Assembly (NCBI GenBank): GCA_028695735.1
Contig: JAQVIJ010000002.1
Location: 145,752-209,751 of the forward strand
DNA length: 64,000 bases
From: Deltaproteobacteria bacterium
GTDB lineage: Bacteria; Desulfobacterota; Dissulfuribacteria; Dissulfuribacterales; DYLC01
Direction: 5' to 3'
In this document: positions 18,323 to 27,763 of the stretch, in pieces
How positions within the stretch are numbered: position 1 is the first letter of the stretch
Layout of the letters: each line of letters starts with the position of its first letter
Translations under genes and position numbers: made by a program
Notes under the pieces: model-generated
What the model was told of the DNA's origin: nothing
What the model saw: the letters and a program-made list of their open reading frames with translations, nothing else
Databases searched by the model: none

Positions 18323-19465
18323 TCAGTCTTGTTCAGGTAGGTTATGCAGTCTTCTCATCAATGCCTCCAGTTCCTGTCGATGGGCGTAAAGCAGCTCGAC
18401 TACATGGGCATCCAGGTGAATCCCTTTGTTTTGTTGCAGGATATTAAATACCCTTTCGAGGTCGAACGGGTCTGGAGTGCCGGTATGTTGCCCGTCATAT
18501 TTCGGATAATCCCTTCTGGAGGTGAGGGCGTCAAATACATCTGTGACAGCCATTATTCTGGAGGGAAGGGGTATGTCTTCGCCGCATAAGCCCTCTGGAT
18601 AACCTGATCCGTCCATGCGTTCGTGATGGGATGATGCCACAATGGGCAGCATCTCCAGACCGTTGGGCCATCTGACTTTCTCAAGTATGCGTCTGGTCCA
18701 TATTGCATGGTCTTCCATGACCTTTTTTTCCTGCTCGGAAAATCTGCCCGGCTTTGTGAGGATGCTGTCAGGTATGGCTATCTTGCCTATGTCATGCAGA
18801 AGGCAGGCGTAATGGCAGAGCTCTGTCTCCTGAAAATTCAATCCCATTTTTTCCACCAGAAACAGGGTGTAGGCAGTGACTCTTTGCGAGTGACCGGCGG
18901 TTATGGGGTGCTTGGCCTCCATGGTCTTGACCAGGGCCGATGCAAAATCCTTGAATGCCTGTTTGACGGCCTGAAGGAGCTGGTAATTCTCCAGCGCGAT
19001 GGCTATCTCGGCCGCACAGGCGGACGCCAGTGCCAGGTCATTGCTATCGAAGGGGCCATCTTTTTTGTTGATGGCCTGCAAAACCCCTTTTAACTGCCCA
19101 TTTCTGCCTAAAATGGGATAGCAAAGGACATTTTGAGTGGAATAGCCATGGCGTTTGTCCCAACTGCTGTCAAAATCAGGGTCTGAGTCGGGGTGGTTGA
19201 CAAAAAAGGGTTGAGCGGTCCTGGCGCACCGGCCTGCTATGCCTTTTCCTACGGGCAGCCGAATCTCAGTGTGTTTCAGACCCTCCGCCACCTTGGACCA
19301 GAGCTCCTTGCGTTCCGTGTCCAGCAGAAAGAAACTCGAGCGTTCCGTATTCAATAAATTTGAGATATGGACTATAATCAGCTCGAAAAACCGGTCTATG
19401 TCTTCTTCGCCGTTTAGGAGCCTTGCCATGTCCAGCAGTTTCTGAATAATAAGTTGTTTTTCCAT
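18323..19465 (-). CDS. GAF-domain HD-GYP cyclic-di-GMP phosphodiesterase
   Basis: 380 residues: GAF sensor domain (about 20-165, ending NYQLLQAV) followed by an HD-GYP domain (about 175-370). The metal and catalytic signatures are present: HSQRVTAY, LLHDIGKIAIPDSIL, SSHHERMDGSGYPEGL and RIMAVTDVFDALTSRR. Expected to hydrolyse cyclic di-GMP in response to a small ligand. Lies 6 bp after the M50 protease gene and 25 bp before the radical SAM gene, all on the minus strand. Confidence 0.9.
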   Translation of the reverse strand: MEKQLIIQKLLDMARLLNGEEDIDRFFELIIVHISNLLNTERSSFFLLDTERKELWSKVAEGLKHTEIRLPVGKGIAGRCARTAQPFFVNHPDSDPDFDSSWDKRHGYSTQNVLCYPILGRNGQLKGVLQAINKKDGPFDSNDLALASACAAEIAIALENYQLLQAVKQAFKDFASALVKTMEAKHPITAGHSQRVTAYTLFLVEKMGLNFQETELCHYACLLHDIGKIAIPDSILTKPGRFSEQEKKVMEDHAIWTRRILEKVRWPNGLEMLPIVASSHHERMDGSGYPEGLCGEDIPLPSRIMAVTDVFDALTSRRDYPKYDGQHTGTPDPFDLERVFNILQQNKGIHLDAHVVELLYAHRQELEALMRRLHNLPEQD

Positions 19466-19471
19466 TTTTGA

Positions 19472-20113
19472 TTATCTGCCGAGGAAAAAGGCATTCAGCA
19501 GCTTCACCACAGGCAGAAAAAAACGTTCTATGCTGCCTGTAAAGATGAGCAGCAGCAACAGGAGAAAGCCAAAGGGTTCGAGCCGCTGATATTGCATTGC
19601 AAGCCTGTAAGGCAAAAGCCCTGCCAGCACCTTGCTGCCATCCAGAGGCGGAATGGGAATGAGATTGAAGACCGCCAGGGCGATATTCAGTTGAACAGAG
19701 AGAAAACCCATGTAAAATAGGGGCTCCCAGATGGCCTGGGGCACAGGCACTTGTATCAGCAGAAGGGGGCCGATGAAACGCACTAACACCACGGAGATGG
19801 CTGCTGTCAGCAGGTTGGAGGCAGGCCCGGCCAGGGCTACCAGCATCATGTCCCTGCCTGGGCGCTTAAAGTAGCGCGAGTCTATGGGCACTGGTTTTGC
19901 CCAGCCTATGGCCTGTGTCAGGAAAAAGACCAATGTGCCAAGAAAATCTAAGTGTTTCAGGGGGTTGAGTGTCAGCCTTCCCGCCATTTTGGCTGTTGGA
20001 TCTCCAAGTCTGTATGCCATCCACCCGTGTGCCACCTCATGCACGGTTACTGCAAAGAGTATGGGCGGCAGGAATAGCGCCATTTTTTGAATAAAAATTA
20101 CGATGGTTTCCAT
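19472..20113 (-). CDS. Site-2-protease family (M50) membrane metalloprotease
   Basis: About 213 residues from the ATG at 20113; the longer track start at 20140 is a TTG with no better signal. Five or six membrane segments. The zinc-binding HExxH motif is HEVAHG in the first half, with the third ligand in NLIPIPPLDGSKVL. It belongs to the small M50B type (YwhC/Rip3-like, no PDZ domain). Substrate unknown. Divergent from smc, with a 45-bp gap that must hold both promoters. Confidence 0.87.
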   Translation of the reverse strand: METIVIFIQKMALFLPPILFAVTVHEVAHGWMAYRLGDPTAKMAGRLTLNPLKHLDFLGTLVFFLTQAIGWAKPVPIDSRYFKRPGRDMMLVALAGPASNLLTAAISVVLVRFIGPLLLIQVPVPQAIWEPLFYMGFLSVQLNIALAVFNLIPIPPLDGSKVLAGLLPYRLAMQYQRLEPFGFLLLLLLIFTGSIERFFLPVVKLLNAFFLGR

Positions 20114-20158
20114 GATTTCTTTTAATCTTTTCAGGCTCAAAAATCAAGAAATACAGGG

Positions 20159-23100
20159 ATGAAACTCAAATATCTCACACTTTACGGCTTTAAATCCTTT
20201 CCTGTGCGCACGAGGCTGCAATTCTCTTCAGGTATCAGCGCCGTGGTAGGGCCCAATGGCTGCGGCAAATCCAATGTGATAGATGCCATTCGTTGGGTGC
20301 TTGGCGAACAGAGTCCTGCCGTGCTGCGCGCCAAAGGCATGGAAGACCTGATCTACAGCGGCGACAGGGGGAGGACGGTCAATTTTGCAGAGGTAACCCT
20401 GGGGTTTGAAACCACAGGGCCGCTTCCCGTTCCGGAACTGGAAGGCGTAACTGAGGTGGAGATTCGAAGAAGGCTCTCCCGTTCAGGCGACAGCGAATAC
20501 AGCATAAACGGCAGGACGTGCCGCCTCAAGGACATCCATTACCTGTTTATGGATACCGGCGCAGGGAATCGGGCCTATTCCATCGTGGATCAAGGCCAGA
20601 TCAGCCGGTTTGTGGAGATGGACGCAGAAGAACGCCGCGACATTCTGAACGAGGCCGCAGGGATAGCCCGCTACAAGGCCAGACGCATGGAGACAGCCAG
20701 ACGTCTGGCGCAAACCCGTGAGAATCTGGAGCGTCTGAATGATATCCTTGCAGAGGTGGATGACCAGAGAAAAAGGCTTTCCGGGCAGGCGGAACGCACC
20801 TCCGTATATCTGAATCTGAGAGCGGAGCAGGAGCGGCTGGAAAAGGCCGTATATGCCAGTGAATGGCGTGCCGCCATGGAGCGTATGCAGATATTGGACA
20901 GGGAGGCCTGTGAACTCACTGACAGGATCACATGCATTGAGGCCGAGAGAAACATCCTGCTCTCCCGGCGCGAGGAGATGTCTCTTTTGCTGCTTCAGAA
21001 AGAAGAGGCCTTGGTGAGGGTCAGGGACGAATTATCCACAAAGGAAGATGAGTTGAGAAGACTCGCAGACCTGAAAAACAATCAGGAACGCCTGCGTTTC
21101 GGTGAGGAACACCGTTTGAAGACCGCACAGGCCTCTGTCCAGGAGACAGCAGGCCGCAGGGAAAGGGCGGCGGCCAGAATCTCGGCGTTGACGGGCGAGA
21201 TCGTTTCAGGGAAGCAGGCTGTCTCGAGGCTTTTGTCCCAGATTACAGAGAGTGAAAACGGGCTGTTAACCGCCCAAAAAACAAGGGATGCGGCAAGAGA
21301 TGCCCTGGAGAAAGGCAGGGGTGAACTGGTGGGCGGTCATGCGGAATATGTGCGTCTGGACAGCCAACGCAGGTCCCAGCGGGCGCAGATAGAGCGTTTG
21401 AATGCCAAATTGAAGGCAATGGAGGCGGACAAGGCCCGAATTGAACGGGAAGCAGGTCTGAAAAACAGCGAGATAGATGCAATAAAAAACAGATTGACCG
21501 TTCTGTCTGAACAATTGGACGGCGTTCAGGCAAAAGAACAGGCACTAAAGGCCTCTCTTGATTCCGTCACAGCGGAGCGCAGGGAGGTATCGGGCAGCCG
21601 TCAACAACTACACACAAGACTTTCCGAGCTCAGGGCCAGACTCAAGGCCCTTCAGGGCCTCGAAGATGCAAAAACAGGTTATCTGGAGGCCACCAAGGCG
21701 ATTTTACAGCAGAAAGGCATTAAACATATGGGGATCGCAGCCGACATGCTTCAAGTGAAACCCGGTTGCGAGGAACAGGCGGAGACCGTGTTCTCCCACA
21801 CGCTTCAGGCGGTCGTGCTGGAATCCCTGGGGGATTTGCAACGGGTTTCAGGTCTTGTAAAAAACAATAGAATCGGAAATGCGCGAGTCTTTGTCAGGGA
21901 GCGTCTGCCGGAGCTGGCAACCGCCGATATGGGGAAAATGCAGGACATGATCGCTGTTACAGGCCCTTTGAAGGCCCCCATGAGTTCCTTTTTGTCTCGA
22001 TGGGATACGGCCGAAGACCTGGAGACAGGGCTCAATGCCGTTTGTAACGGCGAAAAAAGCTGCTTTATCACGGGAGACGGGGATATCGTCATGCCCTGGG
22101 GAGAGGTGATTCTCAGAGGTCGGCACACCGGAAGCGGCATCATGGCGCGCAGGGCGGAACTCGCCGCACTCAAGACGGAAGAACAGCGGCTGTCCGTGGA
22201 GTACGATGGAATCGTCTCTCGCGAAAAGGCGCTTCAGGCCAGGCTGGAAGGGCTTCAGGGAGAGCTGGGTGCGCTTCGCAGGCAAAAAGAACAGCTCTCT
22301 CAGGAACAGACCGGTCTGCTGCGCAATTTTGAACGCATGAATGCCCAGTCAGAGGCCCAGACAGAACGCATGGAGCGCATTGCCCTGGAGATGGAGACAG
22401 CGCAGGCAGAACTCCTGGATTTGGAGATCGCTATCGAGGCAACAGAACAGGCGCTTGAACAGGTTTCTCAAAAGAAGGCTGAGGCAGAGGCGGAGATACA
22501 GGGAAAGGAACGGGTATTGATGCAGCAGGAGAATGCCTTGAACCGCATGCAGAAGGAGCTGGAGACCCGGCGCATAGCCCTTGCCGAGGAAAAGATGCGC
22601 CTCGCATCCCTGGAGCAGGAGGCAGCCGCTGCGAAAGACCGTCTCATGGCCCTGGAGCGTGAAGGGGAGACCCTGCAAAAGGAAATCTTGAATGCCGCAA
22701 AACGGATCGAAGAGATAGACAAGGCCCTTGAAATAACCCTTGACCGCCTGAATACACAGGAGCAGGCTGTTTCACAGCTGAGGACGGTCATCACTGATTT
22801 ACAGAATGACTATTACGGCTATCGGGACGGCCTGAGCCGAATACAACAGCAGTCGGATGCCCTGCAGAACGAAATGCAGGCACTTCAGAAGACCCTGAAT
22901 GCCAAGGAGGTGGAGACCGCGGGCATTCAGGCGCGCGTAGAGACCATCGTCAACCGGTGCCAGGAATTGTTTCAGGTTTCTGTGCAGGACCACGGAGAAA
23001 AGTGGCTCTTTGACGGTTTTGATCTGAGCGTGGTCCAGAAAAGGCTGAAGGCCTTGAATAAGGAGATAGCCTCCATGGGGGCCGTCAATCTCACTGCAAT

Positions 23101-23677
23101 TGAAGAGTTTCAGAGACTGGAAGAGCGGCATGGATTTCTTTCGGCTCAAAGGGATGACCTTCTGAATTCCATAAAGGACATAGAAAAGGCCATGGCCCAG
23201 ATAAATCGTACCTGCCGTCAAAGACTGAAAGAGACCCTTGAAGCCATCAACGAAAGGCTTAAAGAGGTATTCCCGCTGTTATTCGAGGGAGGCGAGGCCA
23301 CTATGGCTTTCACCGAGGCGCAGGATCTCCTGGAGGCGGGTGTGGAGTATCTCATTCAATTGCCCGGAAAGCGTATTCAGCACTTGAGCCTGCTCTCCGG
23401 CGGAGAAAAGGCCCTGGCGGCCCTGGCCCTGATCTTTGCCATCTTTCTCATGAAGCCCAGTCCATTTTGTCTGTTGGACGAGGTGGATGCACCTTTAGAC
23501 GGTGCCAACACTCAGCGTTTCACTCAACTGGTGCGCCGCATCGCCCATCAGTCCCAGATGCTCCTCATCACTCATAACCAGCGGGTTATGGAGATCGCCG
23601 ATACCCTTTACGGTGTGACAATGGAGGAGAAGGGTGTCTCCAAACTGGTATCCGTCAGGCTTTCAAACGAGGCTTAA
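20159..23677 (+). CDS. smc: Chromosome segregation protein SMC
   Basis: 1172 residues, the usual SMC length. N-terminal ATPase half with Walker A GPNGCGKSNVIDAIRW, a long coiled coil, the hinge around residues 510-680 (IAADMLQVKPGCEEQAETVF ... GSGIMARRAEL), the returning coiled coil and the C-terminal half with signature LSGGEKALAALALIF and Walker B PFCLLDEVDAPLDGAN. Works with ScpA/ScpB, not seen here, to compact and separate chromosomes. The start is right after an A-rich stretch; no obvious alternative. Confidence 0.98.
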   Translation: MKLKYLTLYGFKSFPVRTRLQFSSGISAVVGPNGCGKSNVIDAIRWVLGEQSPAVLRAKGMEDLIYSGDRGRTVNFAEVTLGFETTGPLPVPELEGVTEVEIRRRLSRSGDSEYSINGRTCRLKDIHYLFMDTGAGNRAYSIVDQGQISRFVEMDAEERRDILNEAAGIARYKARRMETARRLAQTRENLERLNDILAEVDDQRKRLSGQAERTSVYLNLRAEQERLEKAVYASEWRAAMERMQILDREACELTDRITCIEAERNILLSRREEMSLLLLQKEEALVRVRDELSTKEDELRRLADLKNNQERLRFGEEHRLKTAQASVQETAGRRERAAARISALTGEIVSGKQAVSRLLSQITESENGLLTAQKTRDAARDALEKGRGELVGGHAEYVRLDSQRRSQRAQIERLNAKLKAMEADKARIEREAGLKNSEIDAIKNRLTVLSEQLDGVQAKEQALKASLDSVTAERREVSGSRQQLHTRLSELRARLKALQGLEDAKTGYLEATKAILQQKGIKHMGIAADMLQVKPGCEEQAETVFSHTLQAVVLESLGDLQRVSGLVKNNRIGNARVFVRERLPELATADMGKMQDMIAVTGPLKAPMSSFLSRWDTAEDLETGLNAVCNGEKSCFITGDGDIVMPWGEVILRGRHTGSGIMARRAELAALKTEEQRLSVEYDGIVSREKALQARLEGLQGELGALRRQKEQLSQEQTGLLRNFERMNAQSEAQTERMERIALEMETAQAELLDLEIAIEATEQALEQVSQKKAEAEAEIQGKERVLMQQENALNRMQKELETRRIALAEEKMRLASLEQEAAAAKDRLMALEREGETLQKEILNAAKRIEEIDKALEITLDRLNTQEQAVSQLRTVITDLQNDYYGYRDGLSRIQQQSDALQNEMQALQKTLNAKEVETAGIQARVETIVNRCQELFQVSVQDHGEKWLFDGFDLSVVQKRLKALNKEIASMGAVNLTAIEEFQRLEERHGFLSAQRDDLLNSIKDIEKAMAQINRTCRQRLKETLEAINERLKEVFPLLFEGGEATMAFTEAQDLLEAGVEYLIQLPGKRIQHLSLLSGGEKALAALALIFAIFLMKPSPFCLLDEVDAPLDGANTQRFTQLVRRIAHQSQMLLITHNQRVMEIADTLYGVTMEEKGVSKLVSVRLSNEA

Positions 23678-23681
23678 CGAT

Positions 23682-23885
23682 ATGGAAATGGAAGGCTATT
23701 GCTTCAAAGACAGAAAAAAGGTCGATATAACAGCAGGTTGCTGTCATCCCAAGGACTATTGTCCGGACAGGACCTCCTGTATGGTATATTTTTTGGAACA
23801 GGAGCAGAAAAGAGAAGCAGCACAGGAACAGATTGAGGATTCCATTGAGCAAGAGGAAAGGAATGCGAATACTACTCACCAATGA
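23682..23885 (+). CDS. Small cysteine-rich protein
   Basis: 67 residues from the ATG at 23682, 4 nt after the smc stop and with GAGG at a proper distance. The protein has six cysteines in about 40 residues (GYCFKD, GCCHPKDYCPDRTSC), then a charged helix (FLEQEQKREAAQEQIEDSIEQEE). The cysteine spacing suggests a metal- or Fe-S-binding knuckle. No family recognised. Its end overlaps surE by 23 nt, so smc, this gene and surE are probably one transcript. The regular Cys/His pattern argues that it is real rather than a chance ORF. Confidence 0.6.
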   Translation: MEMEGYCFKDRKKVDITAGCCHPKDYCPDRTSCMVYFLEQEQKREAAQEQIEDSIEQEERNANTTHQ

Positions 23886-24618
23886 CGACGGCATATATTC
23901 ATCAGGCCTTTGTGCCCTTTATGAGGCCCTTGTGGAGGAACACGAGGTGCATGTGGTGGCGCCTGACAGCGAAAGGAGCGCCGTAGGTCATGCCATAACA
24001 GTGGCGGACCCCCTGAGGGCCCATGTGGTCAAGCGGGGAAATGAGATATACGGCTGGGCCGTGAGCGGAACCCCTGCGGACTGCGTGAAGTTGGCTGCCC
24101 TTGAATTGATCAAACAGCCCATTGACCTCGTGATCTCCGGCATCAATCCAGGGGCCAATGTGGGTATAAATGTGCTGTACTCCGGTACGGTCTCGGCAGC
24201 CACAGAGGCGGCCATTCTGGGAATCCGTTCCCTGGCTGTCTCCATAGACCGCTACACAGAGCCCAATTTCTGCTTCGGCGCAGCTATGGTAAAGGAGTTG
24301 TTGCCGTGGCTCATGCAATTAGAGTTTTCAAGACCGGTGGCCGTCAGCATGAACATTCCAGCCTTGCCGCCCCAGCAGATACGCGGCATCAGATTTGCCC
24401 GTCACAGCCTAAAGTCTTTGCATGAAGAGTTCGATAAAAGGGTTGATCCCAGGGGCAATGTCTATTACTGGCGTTCGGGCGAGATATGGCAGGTCAACGA
24501 CATGGACGAAGACAGTGACATAGCGCTTTTGAAGGCAGGGTACATCACACTTACGCCCATACACTTCGATATGACCGCCCACGACTGCATAACCGGCCTG
24601 GAGTGCCCTTGTTTCTGA
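23863..24618 (+). CDS. surE: 5'/3'-nucleotidase SurE
   Basis: 251 residues from the ATG at 23863, preceded by AGAGGAAAGGA; the track start 30 nt earlier is a TTG. The metal site is plain: LLTNDDGIYSSG with the Asp pair, APDSERSAVGHAIT, and GINPGANVGINVLYSGTVSAATEA. Dephosphorylates nucleoside monophosphates in the cytoplasm and helps survival under stress. Overlaps the Cys-rich ORF. Confidence 0.96.
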   Translation: MRILLTNDDGIYSSGLCALYEALVEEHEVHVVAPDSERSAVGHAITVADPLRAHVVKRGNEIYGWAVSGTPADCVKLAALELIKQPIDLVISGINPGANVGINVLYSGTVSAATEAAILGIRSLAVSIDRYTEPNFCFGAAMVKELLPWLMQLEFSRPVAVSMNIPALPPQQIRGIRFARHSLKSLHEEFDKRVDPRGNVYYWRSGEIWQVNDMDEDSDIALLKAGYITLTPIHFDMTAHDCITGLECPCF

Positions 24619-24637
24619 TGAGACCTATGGGTTTATT

Positions 24638-26842
24638 ATGGTGAACATTTCCTCACAGCTCGTCTCTCTGCTGAAGGACCTGCAAAATACGCAGGCGTCG
24701 GGCGTTCTTACACTGACGGACGCAACAGGTCTGCCGGACGGCGTGTCGCCCGGCGACGAGCTGAAGGCAACAGTGGTGGGCAAACTGTCCGATCTGTATC
24801 TGATTCAGGTGGATAACCGGCTGATACGGGCCAGAACCCAGCTTCCGCTGCAAATGGGAGATGGTCTGCGTCTGAAGGTTATGGACAACAATACACCGGC
24901 CACAGTGCGTATTCTGGAACGCCAGGCCCAGCAGCCACAAGTCCAGGCAGGCGCCGGGGCCAAGACCTTCATGGCCCTGAAGTCTGTATTGTTCAATGTC
25001 TCTCCGCAGATTGAATCCCTGCTGGAGAACATTCCAAGAAAGGGTGTCTCACTTTCGAACCTGCCGGAGGGGCTTCAACAGGCTGTTTCAGCCTTAAACG
25101 CATTGGCCCAGGCCGATACCCCGCAGCCTGACAAGATTCGAGCGCTTTTTTCCCTGTTTGCATTGAATGCGCCGGCTACCCCCTCGTCAGATGCCGCCTC
25201 AACCCCTACGATTTTCATGCAGATGCTTCAGGAAGGGCTGAATGCCCTACAGGAACGGCTGCCTTTGCCAGAAACTTCGTTCACCCAACCCACCAACATT
25301 ACGCCGTCCGGGAGTCAAGCCGACCAAGGACCTCTTTCGCCGCCCGTGTCCACACAACCCAGCGCCATGACGCCGTTTGCCACGGTTGGCCCTTCAGACA
25401 GCAGTGGGCAAGGCCCTCAGGTGGCACAGGTGCAAGGCAGCCTGGATTTTGGCGAATCCGGTGTGCCACAGGCGCCGCTGGTCGCAGCCTCTGATGCGCA
25501 GCCAATGGAGAAAGCCGTTTCTGGAGGTGAGCCCAATGCAGCGGCTGTGGAAACGGGCGTGAAGACAGGTACGCTACCGCCTGACCAGCCGGCAGCCGGC
25601 GCTCGGCCCGCAAATCCTGTGGCCGCAGACGCCCCTGTCTCTGGCAGGGTGCTGACTCAGGCACAGGCTGAATCCAAAGCCGCTGATCTGGCTGTCCGGC
25701 CTGTTTGGCTCTATGAACCAACTCCTGCGCAAGGCAAGGAGTCCCAACAAGCGGTCTTCAACCAGTCCATGTCCAAGGATGTGTCGGTCCCTTTTCAGAA
25801 CCCGCAGACAAACATACCCAGCGAGGTGCCGGCATTCGCTGGCGCCAGGCAATTCACGCCTCAGCCCTCTGGCCAGGTCGAAATTCAGACGCAAGGCAAG
25901 GCCCAAGGGCCTGTTCAGGGGCAGTCCCAGGCCGCCGAAGCGCCGGTTACGCCCTCTGCCTCATCACCGGAAACGCAGATGACAGTAGGGGCAAGGCCAC
26001 AGTCCGTAGATGGCCTTGCCCAAAGTCAAAACGGGCAGTCAACTCATGTCAGACAGGCGATGGCCGTAGTTATGAATCAGGCAATGAAGGCGGCAGAGAC
26101 ATGGTCGCCGGAGATCGTGCATGGGCAGCAGCCTCCTTCATTCAAGGATGTGCAGGGAGTCCAGCCTGAGATTCACGGCCAGGTCCAGGCGCAACCCCAG
26201 GCTGTTTCATCTCATACAACAAGGCCGGTGCCGCAAGAGGCCATGCCAGGTGTCAGGTTTGAGGGGGCTCCTGCAACCATTGCAGACAAACAGGCGTTAG
26301 AGTCGGTTCAGGCGACAGTAGGGGCGACTGGCCAGTCGCCCCTACAACATCGTTTGACTATCGGCACCGTGACGACCCTGAATGCCCTTGCCCAGCACAT
26401 GGATAGAATGCAGGCATTTCGCCTGGAGCTTCAGCAGCAGACAGGTATGAATTTCTGGCTTGTCCCCCTCTGGTTTAACGGTGACAGTGGTTCAGGCCAT
26501 TTGATCTGGTGGCAGGATCGGGAAGAGGAACGGAAGAATGGCGATTCAAAGGACAGCAGGGGCTATAACCTGCTCTTCGACCTTCAGCTCTCGCGGCTTG
26601 GAAGTCTCAAGATACGGCTTTCATGTAGCGGAAAGACAGTGCAATGTGCTGTGGCTGCCGAAAAGGAGGTGTTGCCTGTGATAAGAGACGGCCTTCAAGA
26701 GCTCATCTCCAGACTAAATGCCATAGGCTTTTCCATGAAGCTGGTGGAGTTGACCGAATTCTCCAAGATAAATCCTGACACCTTTGACCCATTGAGTATG
26801 AGTGGACGCTCTGCAAACGGCATATTGAATCTGATGGCATGA
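24638..26842 (+). CDS. fliK: FliK-like flagellar hook-length control protein
   Basis: 734 residues. A short structured N-terminus, then a long glutamine/proline/alanine-rich disordered middle (about 180-560), then a compact C-terminal domain (LELQQQTGMNFWLVPLWFNGD ... RLNAIGFSMKLVEL). This is the layout of FliK: a ruler part plus a domain that switches FlhB specificity when the hook is long enough. Sequence conservation is low, so the call rests on architecture and on the neighbouring FlhB-like and flg genes. A 28-bp perfect palindrome is embedded in frame near 26318-26345. Confidence 0.72.
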   Translation: MVNISSQLVSLLKDLQNTQASGVLTLTDATGLPDGVSPGDELKATVVGKLSDLYLIQVDNRLIRARTQLPLQMGDGLRLKVMDNNTPATVRILERQAQQPQVQAGAGAKTFMALKSVLFNVSPQIESLLENIPRKGVSLSNLPEGLQQAVSALNALAQADTPQPDKIRALFSLFALNAPATPSSDAASTPTIFMQMLQEGLNALQERLPLPETSFTQPTNITPSGSQADQGPLSPPVSTQPSAMTPFATVGPSDSSGQGPQVAQVQGSLDFGESGVPQAPLVAASDAQPMEKAVSGGEPNAAAVETGVKTGTLPPDQPAAGARPANPVAADAPVSGRVLTQAQAESKAADLAVRPVWLYEPTPAQGKESQQAVFNQSMSKDVSVPFQNPQTNIPSEVPAFAGARQFTPQPSGQVEIQTQGKAQGPVQGQSQAAEAPVTPSASSPETQMTVGARPQSVDGLAQSQNGQSTHVRQAMAVVMNQAMKAAETWSPEIVHGQQPPSFKDVQGVQPEIHGQVQAQPQAVSSHTTRPVPQEAMPGVRFEGAPATIADKQALESVQATVGATGQSPLQHRLTIGTVTTLNALAQHMDRMQAFRLELQQQTGMNFWLVPLWFNGDSGSGHLIWWQDREEERKNGDSKDSRGYNLLFDLQLSRLGSLKIRLSCSGKTVQCAVAAEKEVLPVIRDGLQELISRLNAIGFSMKLVELTEFSKINPDTFDPLSMSGRSANGILNLMA
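26318..26345. repeat. 28-bp perfect palindrome inside fliK
   Basis: GTAGGGGCGACTGG is followed immediately by its exact reverse complement. Palindromes with this GTAGGGGCG...CGCCCCTAC outline are common as dispersed intergenic elements in bacteria, but this one lies inside a reading frame, in the disordered linker, and keeps the frame open. Confidence 0.85.
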
Positions 26843-26863
26843 GAAAGACCATGAGGAGTGGTC

Positions 26864-27145
26864 ATGGCTGATTCATACAAAAAAAAGAAGGCGGTGGCCC
26901 TCAGGTATGAAAAGGGCAAGGACAGGGCACCGCGTGTCACTGCAAAGGGTCAGGGCATAATCGCCGAAAGGATTTTGGAAATCGCCCGACAGGCAGGGCT
27001 TCCCATCAAAGAAAATGCCGATCTGGTGGAGGTGCTCAGCCGCCTGGAACTGAACGCCGAGATACCTGCTGAGACCTATGTGGTGGTGGCGGAGATACTG
27101 GCGTGGGTCTATGGTTTGAATGAAAGGAGTCGAAGGGGCCGATGA
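26864..27145 (+). CDS. FlhB C-terminal-domain-like protein
   Basis: 93 residues, starting at the ATG at 26864 behind GAGGAG. The sequence ([42 protein letters not shown]) matches the cytoplasmic C-terminal half of FlhB after its autocleavage point, without the membrane part. Such stand-alone FlhB-like (FhlB) proteins occur next to fliK in many bacteria and are thought to modulate the export switch. The short gap to fliK supports co-expression. Confidence 0.83.
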   Translation: MADSYKKKKAVALRYEKGKDRAPRVTAKGQGIIAERILEIARQAGLPIKENADLVEVLSRLELNAEIPAETYVVVAEILAWVYGLNERSRRGR

Positions 27146-27172
27146 AATGTAACGTCCTTTCTCCTTTTCCCA

Positions 27173-27568
27173 TCATTCTACTTGAGGTCCGTCCAGTTGT
27201 TCGCTCAGCCAAATCTTCAGCTCATGCGTCAAAGGATAGACGCCCACACCAGCCTTTTTGCCGCCTTCTGCTATGGCGTTTTTTACGAGTTCAGGCGGTG
27301 CCGCCACCTTTGCCAGTTCCTCCACCTCCCTGGAATTCCTTTTGAGCAGGGTTACACGGGGCTGTTCCCAGTCGTAAATCACGAAATAGATGGATTCATC
27401 CTCTGCACCCCTGACAAAATCATTGCCGCGAGTCCAGCCCGCTCCCCACTCCAGATACATGTCAATGGCCTTTTCAGGGGTCATAGTCCAGTCTATGCAA
27501 TTTACTATCTCTCTGGCTTTTTTGAGTTTTTCAATGTTTGTGATGATTTTTTCGGAAGATTGTATCAT
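27173..27568 (-). CDS. DVU0772-like conserved protein
   Basis: 131 residues, acidic and basic mix, no membrane span or signal. The conserved part reads IDWTMTPEKAIDMYLEWGAGW and YFVIYDWEQPRVTLLKRNS, resembling a small protein family of sulfate reducers named after DVU0772. Function unknown. AAGGAG precedes the start. It lies opposite to the flanking flagellar genes. The family name is from memory and was not checked by a search. Confidence 0.6.
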   Translation of the reverse strand: MIQSSEKIITNIEKLKKAREIVNCIDWTMTPEKAIDMYLEWGAGWTRGNDFVRGAEDESIYFVIYDWEQPRVTLLKRNSREVEELAKVAAPPELVKNAIAEGGKKAGVGVYPLTHELKIWLSEQLDGPQVE

Positions 27569-27718
27569 AGGCTGCTCCTTAATTCTAATTTTTCAAGTAT
27601 CCCTGAAGTTATTGATTCCTGTAAATTAAAAATAAAACCGCCTGGTTTGAAAATCAAGTAGAAATAATAGTCATTATTGAAATTTTCTTTTTCAACAGGG
27701 CTTGCGATGAGAAATGTC

Positions 27719-27735
27719 AGGCATGGCTATTGCAT
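27719..27735 (+). promoter_or_regulatory. Predicted sigma-54 promoter before flgF
   Basis: AGGCATGGCTATTGCAT has the invariant GG (27720-27721) and GC (27732-27733) separated by 10 nt, with the TTGCA -12 element intact. Transcription would begin around 27745, just before the AGGAGG of flgF at 27764. Flagellar middle genes are often under sigma-54, so it fits the flgFGAHIJ operon. Confidence 0.65.
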
Positions 27736-27763
27736 ATTTTCCTGATGACAGGAGGAAGAATCC

